In this document: one piece after another, positions 21,208-33,488 of the stretch
Numbering within the stretch: position 1 is the first letter of the stretch
Layout of the letters: every line of letters starts with the position of its first letter
NCBI GenBank assembly: GCA_030847615.1
Contig: JAUMIR010000002.1
Span: forward strand, 198,011,809-198,075,808
Direction: 5' to 3'
Length of the DNA stretch: 64,000 bases
Source of the DNA: Gambelia wislizenii
Taxonomy: Eukaryota; Chordata; Lepidosauria; Squamata; Crotaphytidae
Made by a program: the position numbers and the translations under genes
Notes under the pieces: generated by a model
Databases searched by the model: none
The model's input: the letters and a program-made list of their open reading frames with translations, nothing else
Told to the model about the DNA's origin: nothing

Positions 21208-24200
21208 TTTCCCTTCTTCCATCTCTCCCTCTTTTTAAATTTATTACAGTTACTTATATTCCCAAGTAGTAGAATCAGCCACCAATAGGAAGTTGCTTGT
21301 GCTAAAAATCTGTCTCTTATTCATCAATAGTTTCATGGGCTTGGTTTTTAGTGCTGGCTGATCTGTTGGAGATCAGGAGAGAATTTATCGCTATTCTTGT
21401 TCGCTTTTTTTTAAGTTTGTTTTTTAAGATTCCATTTAAGTTCCCAAGAAATATCAAGATAACTTCCAAGTGTTAAAACATCACAGTATATTATTTTTAA
21501 ATGAAAAATGCATCAAAAATAATCAAGCAATTAAAAAACCCTTCTAAACCCCTTCAGCAGCAAGGCAAAACACTTAATCATTAAATGCCCATATAAACAA
21601 GAGAAAGCCTCAAGTGCCTTAATGCAGAACACTAGATGAGCAACCTAAAGTTGCCTGAGAAAAGACAATGGCTGCTGCCAGTTGCCCCCCACCCCTCTGA
21701 TGACCTGGAGAAGGGTCTTGAGTGGTGATCTTAATGAGTAGTCTCACATGGCAGCAGGTAGTCCTTTATGATTTCTTCATTCCCTTAAAAGTGGTGTCCA
21801 GGGCTTTGACCTATTGTTGGAGAAGATCATTACCATAACACATAAATGCTTGCGGCCAGCTGCATTCTTGTAATAAAGTTAATTGAGTCATTTGTCCTTT
21901 TTTGCTAAGCAGTTCTTAGCTTGCAGGAACCTCAACCACAGTGTTCCTTCTTTGCTCCAGCTGCCCTCTTGTAGCACCCTGTAATTTAAACGATTTGTAT
22001 TCGTTGTGAAGGGAAGGTGCTGATGACAGATGATATGGGTTTTGTTATGGTCCATCACCCCATAGGGAGGGTGTAGGACTAGATGATCTATGGATCCTAT
22101 GATCTACATATAGCTTATGCCCTAAACAGGTTATTATCATCCACTAAAAATGTGGTTCTTAGCTTAGGATACTGCTAGATGAAAGCTTGTGTGGAGGAAA
22201 AATCCAGGCGCAGGTCCCCTGTCCAGCCACAAAATTCCCTGGGTAACTTGTACTTCTGTCTTCACTCTCTCACACTCTCAGCCTGGACCAGTCACTCTCT
22301 TTACACCTCACCTCACAGGGTTGTTGCAAGGATAGAATAGGGAGGAGGTGAGCCAGGTGTACTGCCTTGAGCACATTGGAGGAAAGGCAGATATAAATGC
22401 AATGATTAAATAATAAAATAGAAACTTTCCCTCTTAAATGCAGCAGTGCTTCATAAAACCAAGGCAGACTAACTATTCTGTGCGATACAGTTTTTTCTTT
22501 TCCCTCAGCACGTTACTGTGCTGTCCCTTTTGACTACTGAGTATCATCCAAAAGTGCTCAGCATGTAGAAGGCTAGAGCCCCAAATCTTGACAATCAGCA
22601 TTACTTCCCCCAGGTTGTGGATGTTTCTTGTAATGTGTAAGAACTCTTTATTTTCATCCAGTGATTTAACCAATGATTTATCATTTATTGGCTGCTGTTG
22701 AAACTGTCGTGGCAAGGAAATAGAAATGGGATAAATCTCCTTTGATTATGGGATGTCTAATGAGAGTCTTTTATATTGCTGAAATGGGGGGAAATGGGCT
22801 GCGTTGGTTCACATGTGGGAAGAGAAAGTATGTGGTCAATGGTTTTGTCAATACATGATGTCTCCTTATCGATTTCTAGACCAGTTATTCTAAACTAGTA
22901 ACAAGTGATTGTGTCTTTCCTCTAACAGCAAATTCTAAGTTTTAGAAGGGTCTTGTGAGAAAGAAAGCCAAACATAACCTACAATCCACACCACTTCAGA
23001 ACTAGGCTGGCCACTCAGGCTGGCATGGGTGAAATCCAGCCCCATATTTCATCTCAGCCATGGAAATGTAGTGTCTTAAATCACCAGCTCATGGACCATG
23101 GAAATACACTGCACTGACTGCCATAGGGTACTTTGATTCCTTACAGGTGGAGGGTGCACTTGGTAATTATTTTTAGCTTGCTTGCCTGCACAGTGTGTCA
23201 GTGGTAGTTACTGTCATCTGCTCACAGGAAAATGTGTAAACTTTCCCTGTACCTTGTTCATAACCAGCACAATTTGTTTTTATTTGCATAAGAGCAGACT
23301 GGGATTCTCATGGGTGTTACTTCTTGGAGAAAAACCTCTTTAAGGCATGATTAGGAATCATAAAGGCCTTCTTGGGCCAGTCTCTTTGTCCTTACCTAGC
23401 ACCATAAGTCCTTGTTCCCATGTCAACATGTGCTGCAAAAAATGGACTGGAAACATCAGCCCTCCCTCCAGAAGTTGTTAGCTTTTATCAGCCTTCCTGA
23501 TTGACTCTGTTGGCTATACAGCTGATGGGGAATTAGAGTCAACAGTATGTGGAAGGCCACATGTGCCATAAAACAATATGTGGAGAGGTCCATAGTTGAC
23601 TGATGTCAAGTTCTCACTGCCCATTCAAAAGAGGTTCTGGGCCACTGATATCTCCTATAGTTAGTGACATACATCTACTCTGCACATGCATATGTCCTTT
23701 TCATTGTACAAGGGGCTGCTTGTGCAACACCTTCCACGTACACTGCAAGAAGGGCAGGCATGCTCTCTCTTGGACATTTAGTGGCTCAATTAGGGGTATG
23801 TGTCCATTTACTGGCCAGGGAAGGACATGGGTGCCCAGGAAGTATCCAGAAGAAAAGAGCAGTCCCTCCCTCCAGTGTGCTTGCTGAGAGGAAGACAGCT
23901 GCTATTTGCTTATGAATGCAAAACACCAACCAGATGGTTCTTGGGTGCTCCCCCACCCCCACCCCCGCATTGCCAAGCGAGCATGTAGCTGCTTGAACTG
24001 CCTTTTCAAGCAGACTCGTGTACCTGGGAACCTGGTGGCTGGGTGGAATTGAATGTAGCACATTTTCATATCCAATGAGAATTGTGACCCATACCGTCTA
24101 AAAAGCTAGTGGGACAGTATACCCAAGCACCAATTCATTAGTGGTTTAAGAACTACATGGTGACTGCTTCCATACATAGCAAGCAAATCATTCAGTTGTA

Positions 24201-24388
24201 AGGTGGATTTGTGTCAACATTTGTAACAGCATGCTGACAAGAATCTTCCAGAAGAATAATTTGCTACACAAGAACAGAGACCACAGGAAGAGGCTAGTCC
24301 CTGGTCAAATGTGTGTCAACCAAGAGTGACCTGGTTGGAGACAGCAACACAAGTACATATTGAATTCTTCTCCCTCCTATTATACATA
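21208..24388. other. GRIN2C: GRIN2C intron 1, left part
   Basis: Besides the LINE tails at 22040-22420, no exon or repeat is recognised. T-rich and C-rich runs occur, for example at 23950-23968. Confidence 0.4.
22040..22420 (+). mobile_element. CR1/L2-like 3' fragments
   Basis: GGAGGGTGTAGGACTAGATG at 22069 and the set CTCACAGGGTTGTTGCAAGG, CTGCCTTGAGCACATTGGAG and GGCAGATATAAATG at 22312-22400 are typical LINE or SINE 3' tails in reptiles. Boundaries are unclear. Confidence 0.45.
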
Positions 24389-24618
24389 CAGTTGTCCTTC
24401 CATATCCACAGATTTGGTATCCACAGATTTAAGTATTCATGGCTTGAAAATATTCTTTAAAAAATAATAATCCAAAAAGCAGACCTTGATTTTGCCATTC
24501 TATATAAGGGACACCATTTTGCTATACCATTGCATATAACAGGACTTGAGTATTCACAGATTTTGGTATCTACAGGGGAACCTGGAACCAAACCCCAGCA
24601 AATATGAAGGGACAACTG
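24389..24618. mobile_element. Tigger/pogo-like MITE
   Basis: A TA target duplication flanks both sides. The ends are CAGTTGTCCTTCCATATCCA and, inverted, GAAGGGACAACTG. The inside carries GACACCATTTTGCTATACC and inverted TTTGGTATC blocks. The termini resemble the MER2/Tigger group of Tc1/mariner elements, which also duplicate TA. Confidence 0.8.
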
Positions 24619-24774
24619 TATTATTGATTATTGGTGGATGGCAAGGGTTGAGTGAGAAAATACACCATGGGGTGATGCCATGCTATATGTTTCCATTGGG
24701 GGAGAAAGGAAAGGAAAAATCAGCACAGAGGCTGCCATTCTCTGAAGCAGCTCCATCTTCTTCTTCTTGTTACT

Positions 24775-24880
24775 GCTAATTGTTCTCAAATCAGCTTCAG
24801 CTTAATGGCAACCCTATGAATGAGAGACCTCCAAGGGCCCCGGCCATCAACAGATCTGTTTGGGTCTTCTGAACTCAGGG
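24775..24880 (+). repeat. SINE-like fragment of unknown family
   Basis: Contains CAGCTTAATGGCAACCCTAT and a GACCTCCAAGG block in an order I associate with reptile interspersed repeats. Boundaries are uncertain. Confidence 0.35.
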
Positions 24881-25495
24881 TTAGCTCTAATTCTGCTCTG
24901 TCAACACACAGAGTAGTAGATAAACCAGCCATGAGGGAATCATCATTCATATGTCCATTGTATTGACAAGGAAAGCCAGTGGGCAGTGTAGGGCAGAGTC
25001 TTGGATCTGTGGGGAAACGTGTTCACTGGAGACAGGTCATGGGAGTTCCTGCTTCTGGTGAATTACCTGGTTTCAGTTGACTGTTCCAACCACATTTTCC
25101 TGTTCCTTGTTTTGGCACTGGAGATAACTACGGTAAGTCAGAAAGGGATTAAAATGGCTGGAGGAACTGACTGCAGTCAGGTAAAGTACAGGGAGGGTAA
25201 AGGGCTTGACAATGTCATCCTGCACAGATCTGGCACAGTTAAAGATTCCTTCACTCCCTTCCCCCACATGGTAGGCAAGCAAGCACATGAAGGGAAAGGT
25301 GCCTGGAATGTTCCACAGCAGGCAACTGTGGCTGGGAAGGGTCTGGGAGCTTAGTCTGTTACAGCAATTGTGATGCTCTCTGTGGTGCTGCAACAGGGTG
25401 CTCTTAGCAATGTATTTAAGAAACACCCTTGCCTGAAGGTACAGATGGGTGAGAATTTCATTTCAGTTTGCCTTTAGTAAAGATCAGCAAATGTA

Positions 25496-25618
25496 GCCTC
25501 AAAGAAAGGCAATGACAAACCCCCTCCTGGCAACATATCTTGCCAAGAAGACCCCATTGATAGGTTCACTTTATGACTGCCATAAGTCAGAAACCCCCAG
25601 AAGGCACATAACAATTCA
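25496..25618 (+). mobile_element. 3' part of the tRNA-derived SINE
   Basis: Matches the body of 15827-16025 and 14053-14555: ATCTTGCCAAGAAGACCCC, TAGGTTCACTTTATGACTGC, CATAAGTCAGAAAC and GGCACATAACAA. The tRNA head is absent. Confidence 0.7.
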
Positions 25619-26807
25619 TATTGAGAATGGATTTGGAATTTTAAAAATTCAGGTGAAGGAGAAACTGAAACAGACACATCCAGCCATCCAGGTCCAATAC
25701 TTACCTCTCTTAATCCTTGTGTTTTAAATGCTTGTGAATTCAGCCATATTGGTGCTGAATTAGATCTACTACCTTCTCCCCGCCCTGATACATTTCTCAT
25801 CTGTAACATCAAAATGCCAGGCAAGTACAACATAGACCTCTTATTGCTGGGTGTAGCTCTTCCTGCTAACTTTGGTGAACACAAATGGGGGCAAATTTGG
25901 TTTCAATGTTGAAGGATTTAGCCAACTTGAGTCCCAGTTTTGGGGGAAAGGTAGGGAACAGATGGAGGAGGAGGAAGAGATTGCAACAAAAATTCACAAA
26001 TCTCTTCATATTCAGGATGGAAAATCTGAGGTTTTAAATAAAATTCAAAAGCAAGAGAAAGCAATACCAACAGATTTCCCCATCTGTTCTTTAAGGCATG
26101 CTGAGTAATTCTGCTAGTGCCCTATGCTGAAACCTCCTGACAGTTGCCCAGAGAGTCCATGGGGCCTGGGGGAGATGTGATGCTGGGGAGCCTTGATCTA
26201 TCCCCTGCCAAAAAAAAAAAAAGGGATGGGGGCTTTCCTGAGCAGTGTTGCACAGCTGGGATAAGGCCAGCTTACACAGGAGCTGAGGGGAGGGAAACCT
26301 GTAGGTGGGCAGATGGATGGGCTGGAACAAGCTGCACCACTATCAGTCTTCTTAGCATCATTGAATATTCATATAGCATTTATTCCTGGCAGGTAATCCA
26401 AATGGGCCCTTTGACCAGAGTGGGGAGACCTTAGGTTTGTGGGATCTACTTTCAGATGGACTTTTACTCCCACAAGATTTTTGGGATTCATTGACTGTCC
26501 CCAGTGTATTCTATTCACACCAGCTCATAAACTGAGAACTGAAGAAATGTAAAGGGTATCTTTGAGCACATGCTCAGCCCAGGAATTTGTTTTTATGGCT
26601 AGAACTGAGCTTTCTAAGAAACTAGCCTTTTTGTTTAAAGTCCACTCCTGGTTTCCTCCAAAACTTTCCTTAATTTTAAGACCCAGAGAGAATGCTGACA
26701 CTACTGTCAAACAGTTAAAAGTAATAAATCCCTGCCAATCTACTGCAAGGCACATGGAGACTTATTAGTGGATCAAAATCTATCTTTTCCCCATCACTGC
26801 ATTAATC

Positions 26808-27060
26808 AGGGGGTGTATGCACACTACACAGTTACAGCCATTTGATACCACCATAATTGTCATAGCTTCATTCTATAATTTGGGGGGTTGTAGTTTGGTG
26901 AGGGATTTAGGATTCTTTACAAGAGAGTTCTGTTACTGAAGTTCAGAGAAAAGTGGATTGGAGAATTCTAAATATCTCACTTAATTACACATCGCAGGAT
27001 TCCATTGGGTGGAGCTATGGCAGTGAACGCTATACTTGTACAATGTGGTTAAAGCCTGGC
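26808..27060. mobile_element. Foldback MITE, worn copy
   Basis: GCACACTACACAGTTACAGC at the left end and GATTCCATTGGGTGGAGCTA with GGCAGTGAACG on the right follow the family layout. Confidence 0.6.
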
Positions 27061-27559
27061 ATTCACGTGCGTAAAAGAAAAGCCCATGCAATCATGAGGA
27101 GCAGAGAATGCAGCACTAGGAGGTAACAAAAAGAAGAAGGAAGAGGAGAAGGAAAGCTTCAAATAATTGCTGAAAGAATGAAAAGTTGTTGTAATTGTAT
27201 AATGCTTTCACAACATAGAACTTCCCTTAGGGACAAAAGAAATACCAGTGGAAGTTCACGTAAAGCATGCCTTTCAGAAACACGCAGAGATGACCATATT
27301 GTGTTCCCTTCCTCTTCCCTCTCTCCCCTCCTTCCTCAGCATGACGTGCGTCAGCAGCAGGTCACAAATGCTGCATGGATTACATGGAGAGACCTTTCTG
27401 AGTGTCCAGTGTTTACTGTTTCAAGGGGAGAACTGGAAATACTTCTGTGCATTTGGATAGATGCTCAGCTCCCCATCTCATTTACATGGAAACACTTCAT
27501 CCAAAATGACACCCTGGCATAATCAAGCTATGAGAAGAAACAGTCCAAACATTTCTAAT

Positions 27560-27597
27560 CTCTCTCTCTCTTTTTTTTCCCCTTCTTCTTCTTTTTC

Positions 27598-27629
<32 letters not shown>

Positions 27630-27650
27630 GGTGGTGGTGGTGGTGGTGGA
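27560..27650. repeat. Polypyrimidine tract followed by (GGT)n
   Basis: About 70 nt of almost pure T/C, including an 11-T run, followed by seven GGT triplets. The frames across it (poly-Phe/Ser, poly-His/Lys) are low complexity only. Confidence 0.9.
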
Positions 27651-28786
27651 GAAAGCTTTCCTTTCTCACCCAAGTAATTATACATTTTCTGTTTACACAG
27701 TTTTCTGATTTTTTAAAAACCTTTTTCAATAGCTGAATCTGATCAACAGCTAGAATTTTGTTTTTGTGTAATCAGATTATTTGCTCTTTAGGCATTTTAA
27801 TATATTATTGTAAATGGTGAGATCATGGAAATGTGAGCTCATTTTTATATTTTAATATACAGCTTAAGTATATTAAGATGTGATTGCAACTTTATAGAGT
27901 GATACTTTATGGCACAAAGGATGATTTCCCTGGAGGATATTATAAGCACTCTGTTTCAAGTTTTACTAGTGATTAGTATTTTAATAGTTATGGAAGAACT
28001 CCAGCTGGATTTGGCTCAGCATTGATGAAGTTCTTAGAGAATTTTTGGTTTGTCTGTTTTCCCTTGCTGTTGTTTCTTTATTTACTTTCAGTTTTGTTAC
28101 AGAGAAATTGCACATTGTCCTTTCAATTGGCTATAATGCTAAATTATGGTTTAGTATTATAGAAATGGGACAGCTTCACACACTCCTTCTAAATTCTCCC
28201 TGTGAATTTTTTTTCTTTGTATTTTAAGACCATAGGATTTAAAAACTGAAACAATAAACTGAGAGTGAGACTGAAGACCACTCTGCCTTGAGTGGGACAT
28301 GGTCATAGTAAGAGAAATTTTCATTGTGCAAAATTTTGCATTCAAAGAACTTGAATTCTCAAAGAAATGAAGGTCTATGTTTCATTTGTCATCTGTGGCA
28401 TTTCTCTTTGCTTTCAAAAATGGAATGTTTCAAAAGATTGTGTGGTGGGTAATTGAACAATTGAGGCTATAAACATTCTTGCTTTAACTGTATATATCTC
28501 TGGGTTTGCCAGTACACCCAGACACACCGCATGGGACAAAGATTTGTGTAAAAAACAAGGAAAACTAAAGAATGGCCATGAGAAGCTGAAAAGAATTCCA
28601 ACAACAACAAAAAAGTAGATGGATCAGAGCAGGTAGAACAAACAGAAAGATAACCTTCAGCCCTTGATAATGTGTGTAGTTTCCTCCCTGAAATAATTGT
28701 CACCTAAGAAGATACAAAATCAAGGACTGTAGGCTGTTTGCTTATTATTCACAAAGTTTGTAATTCATTCTCTGCCCCTTTTCTAG
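27651..28786. other. GRIN2C: GRIN2C intron 1, right end
   Basis: A/T-rich intron sequence ending in the pyrimidine tract and TTCTAG of the exon 2 acceptor. No repeat is recognised. Confidence 0.5.
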
Positions 28787-29385
28787 GAGCCTGGCTCTGC
28801 CTTTCTGCAGCTGGGTGTCTCAATTGAACAGCAGATACAGGTGATCTTCAAAGTCTTGGAGGAATATGACTGGAGCTCCTTTGCAGTTATCACTAGCCTA
28901 TATCCAGGGTACACTGTCTTCCTGGATGTAATACGGTCCTTCACAGATGCCAGCTATTTTGGTTGGGAGATCCAGGATGTTTTGACTTTTGAGATGACCC
29001 AAGATGAGAGTGACTCAAAAATCCAAAGGTTGCTGCGTCAGATTGATGCTCAGGTGATGATTGTGTACTGCTCACGAGAGGAGGCAGAATATCTCTTTCA
29101 AATGGCAGAGCAGGCTGGTTTGATTGGCCCTGGCTATATATGGATTGTGCCTAGTCTGGCAGTGGGGAACATGGATGTCCCACCTACCTCTTTCCCCATT
29201 GGTCTCATCAGTGTGGTCACTGAGAGCTGGAAAATGAGCCTGAGGCAAAAGGTCCGCGATGGTGTGGCTATCATCGCGCTTGGAGCAGAGAGCTATTTCA
29301 AGACCTACGGTGACCTCCCCATGGTTGGCAGAGACTGCAACAACAAGAACCCTTCTAGTGTACCTGCAAACAACACTTTCTACAG
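28787..29385 (+). CDS. GRIN2C: GRIN2C coding exon 2: bulk of the amino-terminal domain
   Basis: This exon carries the central part of the GluN2C amino-terminal (LIVBP-like) domain, which controls subunit assembly, open probability and allosteric modulation. It starts after TTCTAG with [10 protein letters not shown] and continues through [39 protein letters not shown] and [17 protein letters not shown], all recognisable GluN2C blocks. It ends in the middle of an arginine codon (TTC TAC AG|GTCAGT). The 599-nt length fits my recollection of the matching exon in other GRIN2 genes. An NNT glycosylation motif lies just before the end. It joins exon 1 in phase 0 and exon 3 in phase 2. The preceding intron is about 7.9 kb and full of repeats. 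Confidence 0.97.
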
Positions 29386-29600
29386 GTCAGTGTGGGTAAA
29401 GGTAGCCCGATTTAAGCTTACAGTTTTTTGTGCCATCAGAAACTAGAAACAGATGTACAGCAATCTTTTGTCTTAAGAATCCTAAACAATTTCTGTTCTT
29501 GGGGGGGCAGTTTAACAGGTAAATATGAAATCTGTAGACTTTAACATTCTCCATATAGGAATTATTACATTTCTGCAACCAGGATTCTCCAAATGTGACA

Positions 29601-29808
29601 TGGGGTGCATCTACACTGAAGAAATAATGCCGTTTGATACCACTTAAGTATTTTAGCTTCATCCCATTGAATCCTAGGATTTGTAGTTTTACAAGGCATT
29701 TAGCCATCTTTGCCAGAAGAGCTGGTCCCAAGATTCTGTAGGACAGAGCCATGGCAGTTAAAGTAGTGTCAAACTGCATTATTTCTACAGTGCAAATGCA
29801 CACATATT
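29601..29808. mobile_element. Foldback MITE with TGCATCTACACTG end
   Basis: Left end GGGGTGCATCTACACTGAAG; right end CTACAGTGCAAATGCAC. Inner blocks TTTGATACCACTTAAG and its complement are well preserved. Same subfamily as 7534-7750. Confidence 0.75.
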
Positions 29809-29817
29809 TACATAACT

Positions 29818-29857
29818 GTTCCTGAATCTTCGTTTACGAAGAAAAGCCAGATAGAGA
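29818..29857 (+). mobile_element. Minimal LINE 3' terminus (about 40 nt)
   Basis: TTCCTGAATCTTCGTTTACG and then AAGAAAAGCCAGATAGAGAT match the last 40 nt of the LINE at 604-3093 with very few changes. No coding part is present, so it is either an extremely truncated insertion or the tail of a short partner element. Confidence 0.65.
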
Positions 29858-30012
29858 TTACAAGGAGCAGGCAGGGGTAGAGGAGAAGAACATATGAGTG
29901 GAGCCACTGGTGAAGAAGAATTTGTGTAGCACCTGATGGTACATGGTGGGATAGACCATGTGCAGTGTTTATGTACCCCCTGTTCCTGAAAAGCTCCCCA
30001 GAATTCTTCCTA

Positions 30013-30246
30013 GGGCCCTTTCACACTACACAGTTGTAGTACTCTACTTTGCTTTAACTGCCATGGTTCCCTCCCATGGAATCCAGGGATTGGAATTTGA
30101 GGGAAGAGCATTTTGAAGTCTCAGCCAGGGAGCGCCTCCTCTGGTGCCTCTGACCAAACTGCAAACCCCAGGAGGATTCCATAGGATTGTGCCATGGCAG
30201 TTAAAGTGGAATCACATTGCTGAAATTGGTAGTGTGAAAGGGCCCT
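30013..30246. mobile_element. Foldback MITE, best GGGCC-terminus copy
   Basis: GGGCCCTTTCACACTAC on the left and GTAGTGTGAAAGGGCCC on the right form a perfect inverted repeat. Inner blocks GCTTTAACTGCCATGG and CCATGGCAGTTAAAG also pair. The flanking triplets are CTA and TTA, compatible with a worn TWA duplication as in PIF/Harbinger elements; this class call is an inference. Confidence 0.8.
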
Positions 30247-30324
30247 TATTTTCTGAACAATCAGAAATTGTCTCTGAGTTGGTTTCTTCACACATGGTGC
30301 AGGGGGCCAGGGAGGACTGATAAA

Positions 30325-31438
30325 GGTCTTGTCTATACAAGGGTGGGGGGAATAGGAACACGTTCAGAAAGGCAGGCATTCGCAATGATGTAAACTGTCT
30401 ATCCGGCCAAAAGACACCTCCCCCAAACTCCGCATGACCCCCTAGCCAGCTGGCGGCCACAAGTGATTTACTTGCGATTATGGACTTTTTCAGACAGGGC
30501 CAAATGCCCCCTGTTCCTGCCCTGCAAGCCCCATTCCTGCCATGGAATAAAGGAAAAATGTTCAAACACCTTCATTCTGCAGCAGGAACGTCCTCCCTCT
30601 CCCCTCACTGGCCGGTTGTAAATGCTGCCATCTAAGGCTACCTTTACAACCGGCAACTGAAATCCTCCTCATTCTCGCAAGAGAATGGCCATGCAGGAAA
30701 TTTAAAAATAATCCCCCCAACGTCAAAATAGTATACCAAACATAAAAATACATTAAAAAAAATAAGTAACCCAGGGGGGAACTTGGGTGTCCCGTTCGTG
30801 CCCAGAAGTGTCAGGACAGCTTTCAGACCACCCTGATTCCATGACAGAAATGGAACGGGTGGTCCAAAAGCGATGTTTCCCCGTGATGACAATATCATGG
30901 GGAAATCTGGAATAGGGACTGGGGAGACATGGAAAAGGGTCAACATCATCTGAAAGGAAGACCTTTTCCTGACCCTGTTCTGTGTCTCCCACAGAATAAA
31001 TAGCCCATCCTTTAAATCTGCCACTGCCAAATTTTAAAAAAAGTTTCCCAGAGTGTGCACAAGCAACACTTCGTATTTTCAAAGACAGAGAGAATATAAA
31101 AAAAGTATAAAATTGTCGCTTCATCGACTTACCGGGCCCTCGCTTAGCTGAAAATCCAACAGCTGCTTTCCCTTTTTGTTAGCCCCACCCCCATCCAGCC
31201 AATCAGATGGCACTGCCTGTTTGTATTTGTGCAAATGTGAGTGTTCAAATGATTACACATTCGCATGTTGTACAGAGCTTTTTTAAAAATGTGGATGGTG
31301 CACACACGGACTTTGCGGTGGATTTTGCTGCTCCCCTTCCGAATGACATGCATTTGTGCAAACAGCTGTTTGAATGGATCGCCATACATTCACATGCTAT
31401 TTGTATTTTATTTATTTTTTTACTGTATAGACAGGGCC
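30325..31438 (+). mobile_element. Non-autonomous DNA transposon, GTCTAxAC family, copy D
   Basis: Left end GGTCTTGTCTATACAAG and right end TGTATAGACAGGGCC are inverted. It contains the family block GTTAGCCCCACCCCC with CCAGCCAATCAGAT. A word like its own terminus recurs near 30490, so a nested or rearranged copy is possible. No transposase is seen. Confidence 0.6.
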
Positions 31439-32391
31439 AAAGAATCCTTACTAGGCAAGATACAGGTGACTGTATCTTGAGCACGTTTGGAGATTTTTGC
31501 CATTCTTCATGGTCAGTCTTTATACGTTGCTTTACAAATACAGACATCACCATTAATATTCATGGTGTTCTATGGAGAATCATAATAAAAATCAGGCAGG
31601 TCTTTTGTTCCAAGGAGATTACAATCTAAATGTTGAAACTGGGAGAAAATAAAGAACAAGAAGGGAAAGGAGGAAAGGAAGAAGGAAGGCGTGAATATGA
31701 GCAATAACAACACACACTAGCCATATAATAGTGCCAGGCTGAATAGAAAGTGGCTTTTCATGAACTCATTCCCATTTTGTCAATTTGTGGGATGCTGTAA
31801 AAGGGTAAAAGTGTTCCTCCATGGATGAAGAAGAAAGGCATTATTATATCTTTTTGGCTGAGGAAAGTGGGTTGATTCTGCCTCTGTTGTCAAGATAAGG
31901 ACAAAGGGTACAGCTTGCCTTGGCAACAGGGCTGTGTTCCCTCTCCCCTTCCACACACAGAGTGAAGCCAATATGATGCCCTTGTGTGCCCTCAGTGACA
32001 TCACCAGATTGGATGGGCTACATGGCATCATGACATCATCACACTACATGAGTCCTCATGGATTGGGATTATATTGTGTGAGAGAAGAAGCACTAGAGAA
32101 GAGGGGGAAATAGCATTATAACTTCTGACAAGAAGGGGAGTAAACAAATGAACAGCTCCAAAAAAGGAACAATTTGAGATAGTACTCAGGTCTCCCAGAA
32201 AGCCTTCTTTTCACACCAAAAATATTCAGTCCTGAATAGTTGACAATACTGTACTGCTAGATTTCGTAAAATATGAGGCAGTATTTATTCTGGCATGTGT
32301 TCACTACAAAAACATTCTGTGGTGAACCATAATTAGCCATGACATTAAGGAGCACACTTTGTGATAAACAGGCAATGAAAGAAAAACCATG
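31439..32391. other. GRIN2C: GRIN2C intron 2 segment
   Basis: Nothing recognisable. Confidence 0.4.
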
Positions 32392-32393
32392 TA

Positions 32394-32845
32394 CAGTCGT
32401 CCCTCCACATTCACGGGGGTTAGGGGTGCAAGAACCCCACGAATGTGAAAAAAACGTGAATAAAATATACCTCCCCCCGCCCACCTGCAACCCCCCCCGC
32501 CCTTCCAAAATGGTGATGGGGCTTTTAAAGCCTCGTACCCACTTCTCAGCCACCACCCCCTCCCTCCCAAAACTGCTCTCCACTCCAAACAGTTAAGCTC
32601 AGGGAGAGCGGGGAGATTGGGTCTAAATCACCCCCCTCCTTGCTCTCTCAGGGCTTGGCTCTCTATTTCAAATGGAGGCAAGCCCCAGGACAGTGGGGAG
32701 GGGGGCGCCTTGGCTCACCACTCCAAACAGAGTGAAGCCCCTGAGGTAGATGGAGTTCCCTCATGGGGAGGGGGAGGAGAAGGAGGAGAAATCGCGAATA
32801 CTCAAAACCGCGAACGTCATAGCCACGAATATGGAGGGACGATTG
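32394..32845. mobile_element. Tigger/pogo-like element, long subfamily
   Basis: TA on each side. The ends are CAGTCGTCCCTCCACATTCA and, inverted, GAATATGGAGGGACGATTG. The second line of the element (GGGGTTAGGGGTG) matches the copy at 52245-52517 and differs from the 230-bp copies. The interior is G/C-rich and non-coding. Confidence 0.75.
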
Positions 32846-33488
32846 TACTCACTTCACACATGATCATTAGACAGTGTGTTACTTCTAGAGCATAGGAAAC
32901 TTCTTGGCTAGGGGATTCTGGGAGCTCTGTTCCAAAAGAGTACGTTTTCCGAGCACTGCCTCTTTCTTGCATTTACTGTATTTCGTGTGAGGGTTACCTC
33001 AATAAAATCTTGCAGCCAGAAGACACAATCCAGATCCCCTGCTCACCCATTTAGATACAGCTTATCCCCTGGAATCCAGTCATTCCACCTCTGCCACATC
33101 CCCTGTCTCTGTTTTTCCTCTTATTTATACTCATTGCAGATTGGCCCTTGTGGACACTGGTGTAGCTGTAGGGTTGCCAGCTCGATTTTGGGATGGAGTT
33201 TCTATAGCTTTAATTGTCACCATAAAGTTCTGTTAGGCAGAACTGTGGTATGTCTCCTCCTTCACTCTCCCAATATGGCCATTTTAGCTCCTGCCCCCCA
33301 CCCCCACCCCACAGGACCATTTACTGGCTGGTGGAGAGCTGAGGCAAGGTGTAGAGAATCGTGTCTGCTCCTGTAGCTGGACCTGCAGTGCTAAAGATCA
33401 TTATTGCTGTGTCTCCAGTTACATGAACAGATCTGGATGCTGCTCTGCACCTCCCCTCAGCTTTCTACCAGTCAGGATATGACTAATG

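Noticed and set aside
27461..27736. Ser/Phe/Trp-rich and His/Lys-rich frames
   Set aside because: Translation of the pyrimidine tract and (GGT)n.
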